From positions 806,001 through 870,000 of the forward strand of contig CAWGGG010000004.1 of assembly GCA_963822145.1 (NCBI GenBank): a DNA stretch of 64,000 nt. Reading direction: 5' to 3'. The notes under the pieces were generated by a model. It made no database searches. It was not told where the DNA came from and saw only the letters and a program-made list of their open reading frames with translations. This document shows, in pieces, positions 62,337 through 64,000 of the stretch (positions are counted from its first letter, which is position 1; the number at the start of each line of letters is the position of its first letter). This stretch comes from UBA5072 sp963822145. GTDB taxonomy: Bacteria > Bacteroidota > Bacteroidia > Bacteroidales > UBA10428. A program made the position numbers and the translations under genes.

Positions 62337-62369
62337 TGGACCAAACTAAAGCATGATCGGGCCGGATAT

Positions 62370-63182
62370 TTAGACTACAGCTTTCTGGAGTACAAATCTG
62401 AAATATACCAGATCCCTGTTCTTGAGTTGTAAATGCGTCTGTGAACCCACTGAACCGGCAAATTCGCTAAAATACCTGTGTAACCATCCGGGAACCGATT
62501 GTCTGATCCTGGTCCATTTGATCTTGTCTTCCTTCTCAATAGCATGCACTACATTGAGAGTAATATCCTCTTCTTCAATAATTTCCATGCCGCTGTTGTG
62601 AAGCTTACTGACCAGCAAATCCTTTCCTTCGTTTCCTCTGATATCGGTCAAGAGCAAAAAGCCCCCGGGTCTTAAAACCCTTTTTACTTCGGCTAAAAAA
62701 CTGCCGACAGAACCATAGGCATGACAGGATTCAACATTAATGACCACATCCCTGGAATTGCTTTCAAGGGGTATTTTTTCTGCATTACCTGTAATATAGT
62801 TCAGATTGTGGGAAATGAAATTTTTATTGCACAGCTCAACGGCATTGGATGCCAGGTCCATTCCAGTCATGCTTCTGGGATGAAGGTTAGTGGCAATATA
62901 ATGTGAACCGCCGCCACGACCACTTCCTACCTCCAACACATCCTTGTCGTGGATCAGGGTTTTCACGGCTAAATAATGATAATGCTGGATGGCAAACCTG
63001 TGAACTTCTTCTTGTTCTGTTAACTGGAGCTCTTCTTCCTGAGAATCGGGAGCATAACCATAATTCATAAAACTCCAGGTACCGGTCGGGAATTTCTTTG
63101 CCAACGCCTGATATACGGGTTTCCATACCAGCCTGCGAAACCATGCGTATTCTGTAAGTTCTAAAAACAAACGGGAGATCAT
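62370..63182 (-). CDS. class I SAM-dependent methyltransferase
   Basis: A 270-residue methyltransferase with motif I VLEVGSGRGGGSHYIA, acidic loop MTGMDLASNAVELC, motif II-like NAEKIPLESNSRDVVINVES and RVLRPGGFLLLTDIRG. The overall pattern resembles methyltransferases that act on lipids or polyketide-type acceptors (phthiotriol methyltransferase-like), but the acceptor is unknown. I use the ATG at 63182: the longer frame starts at a TTG that lies inside a -7 promoter box. Confidence 0.87.
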   Translation of the reverse strand: MISRLFLELTEYAWFRRLVWKPVYQALAKKFPTGTWSFMNYGYAPDSQEEELQLTEQEEVHRFAIQHYHYLAVKTLIHDKDVLEVGSGRGGGSHYIATNLHPRSMTGMDLASNAVELCNKNFISHNLNYITGNAEKIPLESNSRDVVINVESCHAYGSVGSFLAEVKRVLRPGGFLLLTDIRGNEGKDLLVSKLHNSGMEIIEEEDITLNVVHAIEKEDKIKWTRIRQSVPGWLHRYFSEFAGSVGSQTHLQLKNRDLVYFRFVLQKAVV

Positions 63183-63203
63183 TATCAATAAGATTTTATC
63201 CAG

Positions 63204-63211
63204 CAAAGCTA
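63204..63211 (-). promoter_or_regulatory. candidate -7 box TAGCTTTG for the methyltransferase gene
   Basis: Minus-strand TAGCTTTG matches TAnnTTTG exactly and lies 21 bp before the ATG at 63182. It covers the alternative TTG start, arguing against that start. No clear TTG is seen at the -33 position. The rest of the 212-bp gap is very AT-rich. Confidence 0.4.
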
Positions 63212-63394
63212 GTCTTAATTTTGCTTATTATAGCTTTGCAATCAAATATTCCCTACTATTGCATATATATAAATATAATAATATAATACAGCTTGTTAAA
63301 AATATTTTAATATATTTATCAGCGGTTTATCCTGTTCCAGGGCAACCTGTTTGCATTATTACATGAAATATGATTTCTTTATAATTCTTTGAAT

Positions 63395-64000
63395 ATGACC
63401 AAAAATCAATCCAAAACCGACATATTTCTTGGCCTCGACATGGGTTCAATATCTTTAAATACCATTGTTATAGATGGTGATGAAAGAATCCTTGAAAATC
63501 ATTACGATTATTGTCACGGACAACCTTTCCTGGTGCTCAGAAAGCGACTTTCGGATTTACTGTCGCGTTATGACGGGGAACAATTCAGACTTGTTGCAAT
63601 TACCGGTTCTGGTGGAAAGCTCGCTGCCGACCTGATTGGAGGCGCATTTGTCAATGAGATCATAGCACAGTCCAAGTCGGTTTCCAAATTGTATCCCGAC
63701 GCCAAAACAATCATAGAGATGGGTGGTGAGGATTCAAAGCTTATCTTCATGGAAAGGGGAAAAGAAAAAGCACACGCCAGTTTGTCCGACTTTTCCATGA
63801 ATAGCATATGTGCTGCTGGAACGGGTTCTTTTCTCGATCAGCAGGCAAAGAGAATAGGCGTCTCCATTGAGAACGAATTTGGTCAAATGGCCCTGTTATC
63901 GAAAAATCCACCACACATTGCCGGCAGGTGCAGTGTTTTTGCCAAAAGTGATATGATTCATCTCCAGCAGATTGCCACGCCTGTGCATGATATTGTAGCC
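63395..64000 (+). CDS. BadF/BadG/HgdC-type acyl-CoA dehydratase activase (partial, 3' end off window)
   Basis: The first 202 codons of an ASKHA-fold ATPase that activates radical 2-hydroxyacyl-CoA dehydratases or benzoyl-CoA-reductase-like enzymes. Visible motifs are LGLDMGSISLN (phosphate 1), AITGSGGK, IEMGGEDSKL (phosphate 2), MNSICAAGTGSFLDQQ and AGRCSVFAKSDMIHLQQ; the two Cys in the last motifs are the ligands of the [4Fe-4S] cluster shared by a homodimer. In many anaerobes such an N-terminus begins a protein of about 1,400 residues with fused dehydratase-like parts, which may be so here. It suggests an anaerobic or facultative lifestyle. Confidence 0.9.
   Translation, partial: MTKNQSKTDIFLGLDMGSISLNTIVIDGDERILENHYDYCHGQPFLVLRKRLSDLLSRYDGEQFRLVAITGSGGKLAADLIGGAFVNEIIAQSKSVSKLYPDAKTIIEMGGEDSKLIFMERGKEKAHASLSDFSMNSICAAGTGSFLDQQAKRIGVSIENEFGQMALLSKNPPHIAGRCSVFAKSDMIHLQQIATPVHDIVA

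Noticed and set aside
1..64000. tRNA, rRNA, CRISPR, integrase, transposase or attachment sites.
   Set aside because: I looked through the intergenic gaps on both strands and saw no cloverleaf, spaced direct-repeat array or mobile-element gene.

Overview
The window looks like a chromosomal segment from a member of the Bacteroidota, probably Bacteroidales or a close relative. The reasons are a TonB-dependent receptor with an N-terminal carboxypeptidase-regulatory-like domain, DUF4301 and HYC_CC_PP family proteins, many secreted lipoproteins, weak or absent Shine-Dalgarno sites, and several promoter candidates of the Bacteroidota type (TTG, about 19 bp, TAnnTTTG). Nothing points to a phage, plasmid or integrated element. 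I see no rRNA, tRNA, CRISPR array, transposase or origin.

Layout, left to right. 1-7950 (minus): an envelope cluster with a CarboxypepD-like protein, a TonB-dependent receptor, a beta-barrel protein, a LolD-like ATPase, two FtsX-type permeases and a LolA-like carrier cut by the left edge. 8067-11781 (plus): a DUF4301 protein with nucleotidyltransferase-like motifs, a glycosyltransferase, and MetA with the acetyl-CoA-type Glu111. 11825-19251 (minus): a GH13 glycosidase coupled to purL, a DnaQ-type exonuclease/GIY-YIG fusion, and a sugar transferase. 19649-24864 (plus): an unknown protein and a three-gene signalling cluster (PAS kinase, receiver-kinase, LuxR-type regulator). 24938-32915 (plus): a copper/silver efflux operon of HYC_CC_PP protein, secreted HMA protein, CusA, TolC-like channel and CusB fused to DUF3347. 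33197-39087: an AT-rich AsmA-like gene, an unknown secreted protein, an M3 peptidase lipoprotein and an unknown lipoprotein. 39084-46611 (minus): a likely D-serine/D-amino-acid catabolic operon (GntP/DsdX-like permease, RidA, D-serine dehydratase-type PLP enzyme, M19 dipeptidase) behind a heterodimeric ABC exporter. 46751-53062 (plus): carB, an ABC-F ATPase, and a YtrA-type GntR regulator with a slipin. 53113-58087 (minus): a vanadium-dependent haloperoxidase and a large FG-GAP/ASPIC protein split by a one-base frameshift. 58262-64000: a UvrD-type helicase, a TspO-like protein, an aldo/keto reductase, a methyltransferase and the start of a BadF/HgdC-type activase cut by the right edge.

The points most worth following are the D-serine operon, where transporter, lyase, enamine deaminase and dipeptidase form one coherent pathway; the DUF4301 protein, whose motifs resemble UTP-sugar pyrophosphorylases; the copper operon with two small secreted Cys proteins and a Met-bearing insertion in its TolC-like channel; the frameshifted FG-GAP gene; and a palindrome over the promoter of the GntR-slipin pair. 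Starts were moved inward from the longest open frame where a better start was visible. All family names come from reading motifs by eye; no database search was run.
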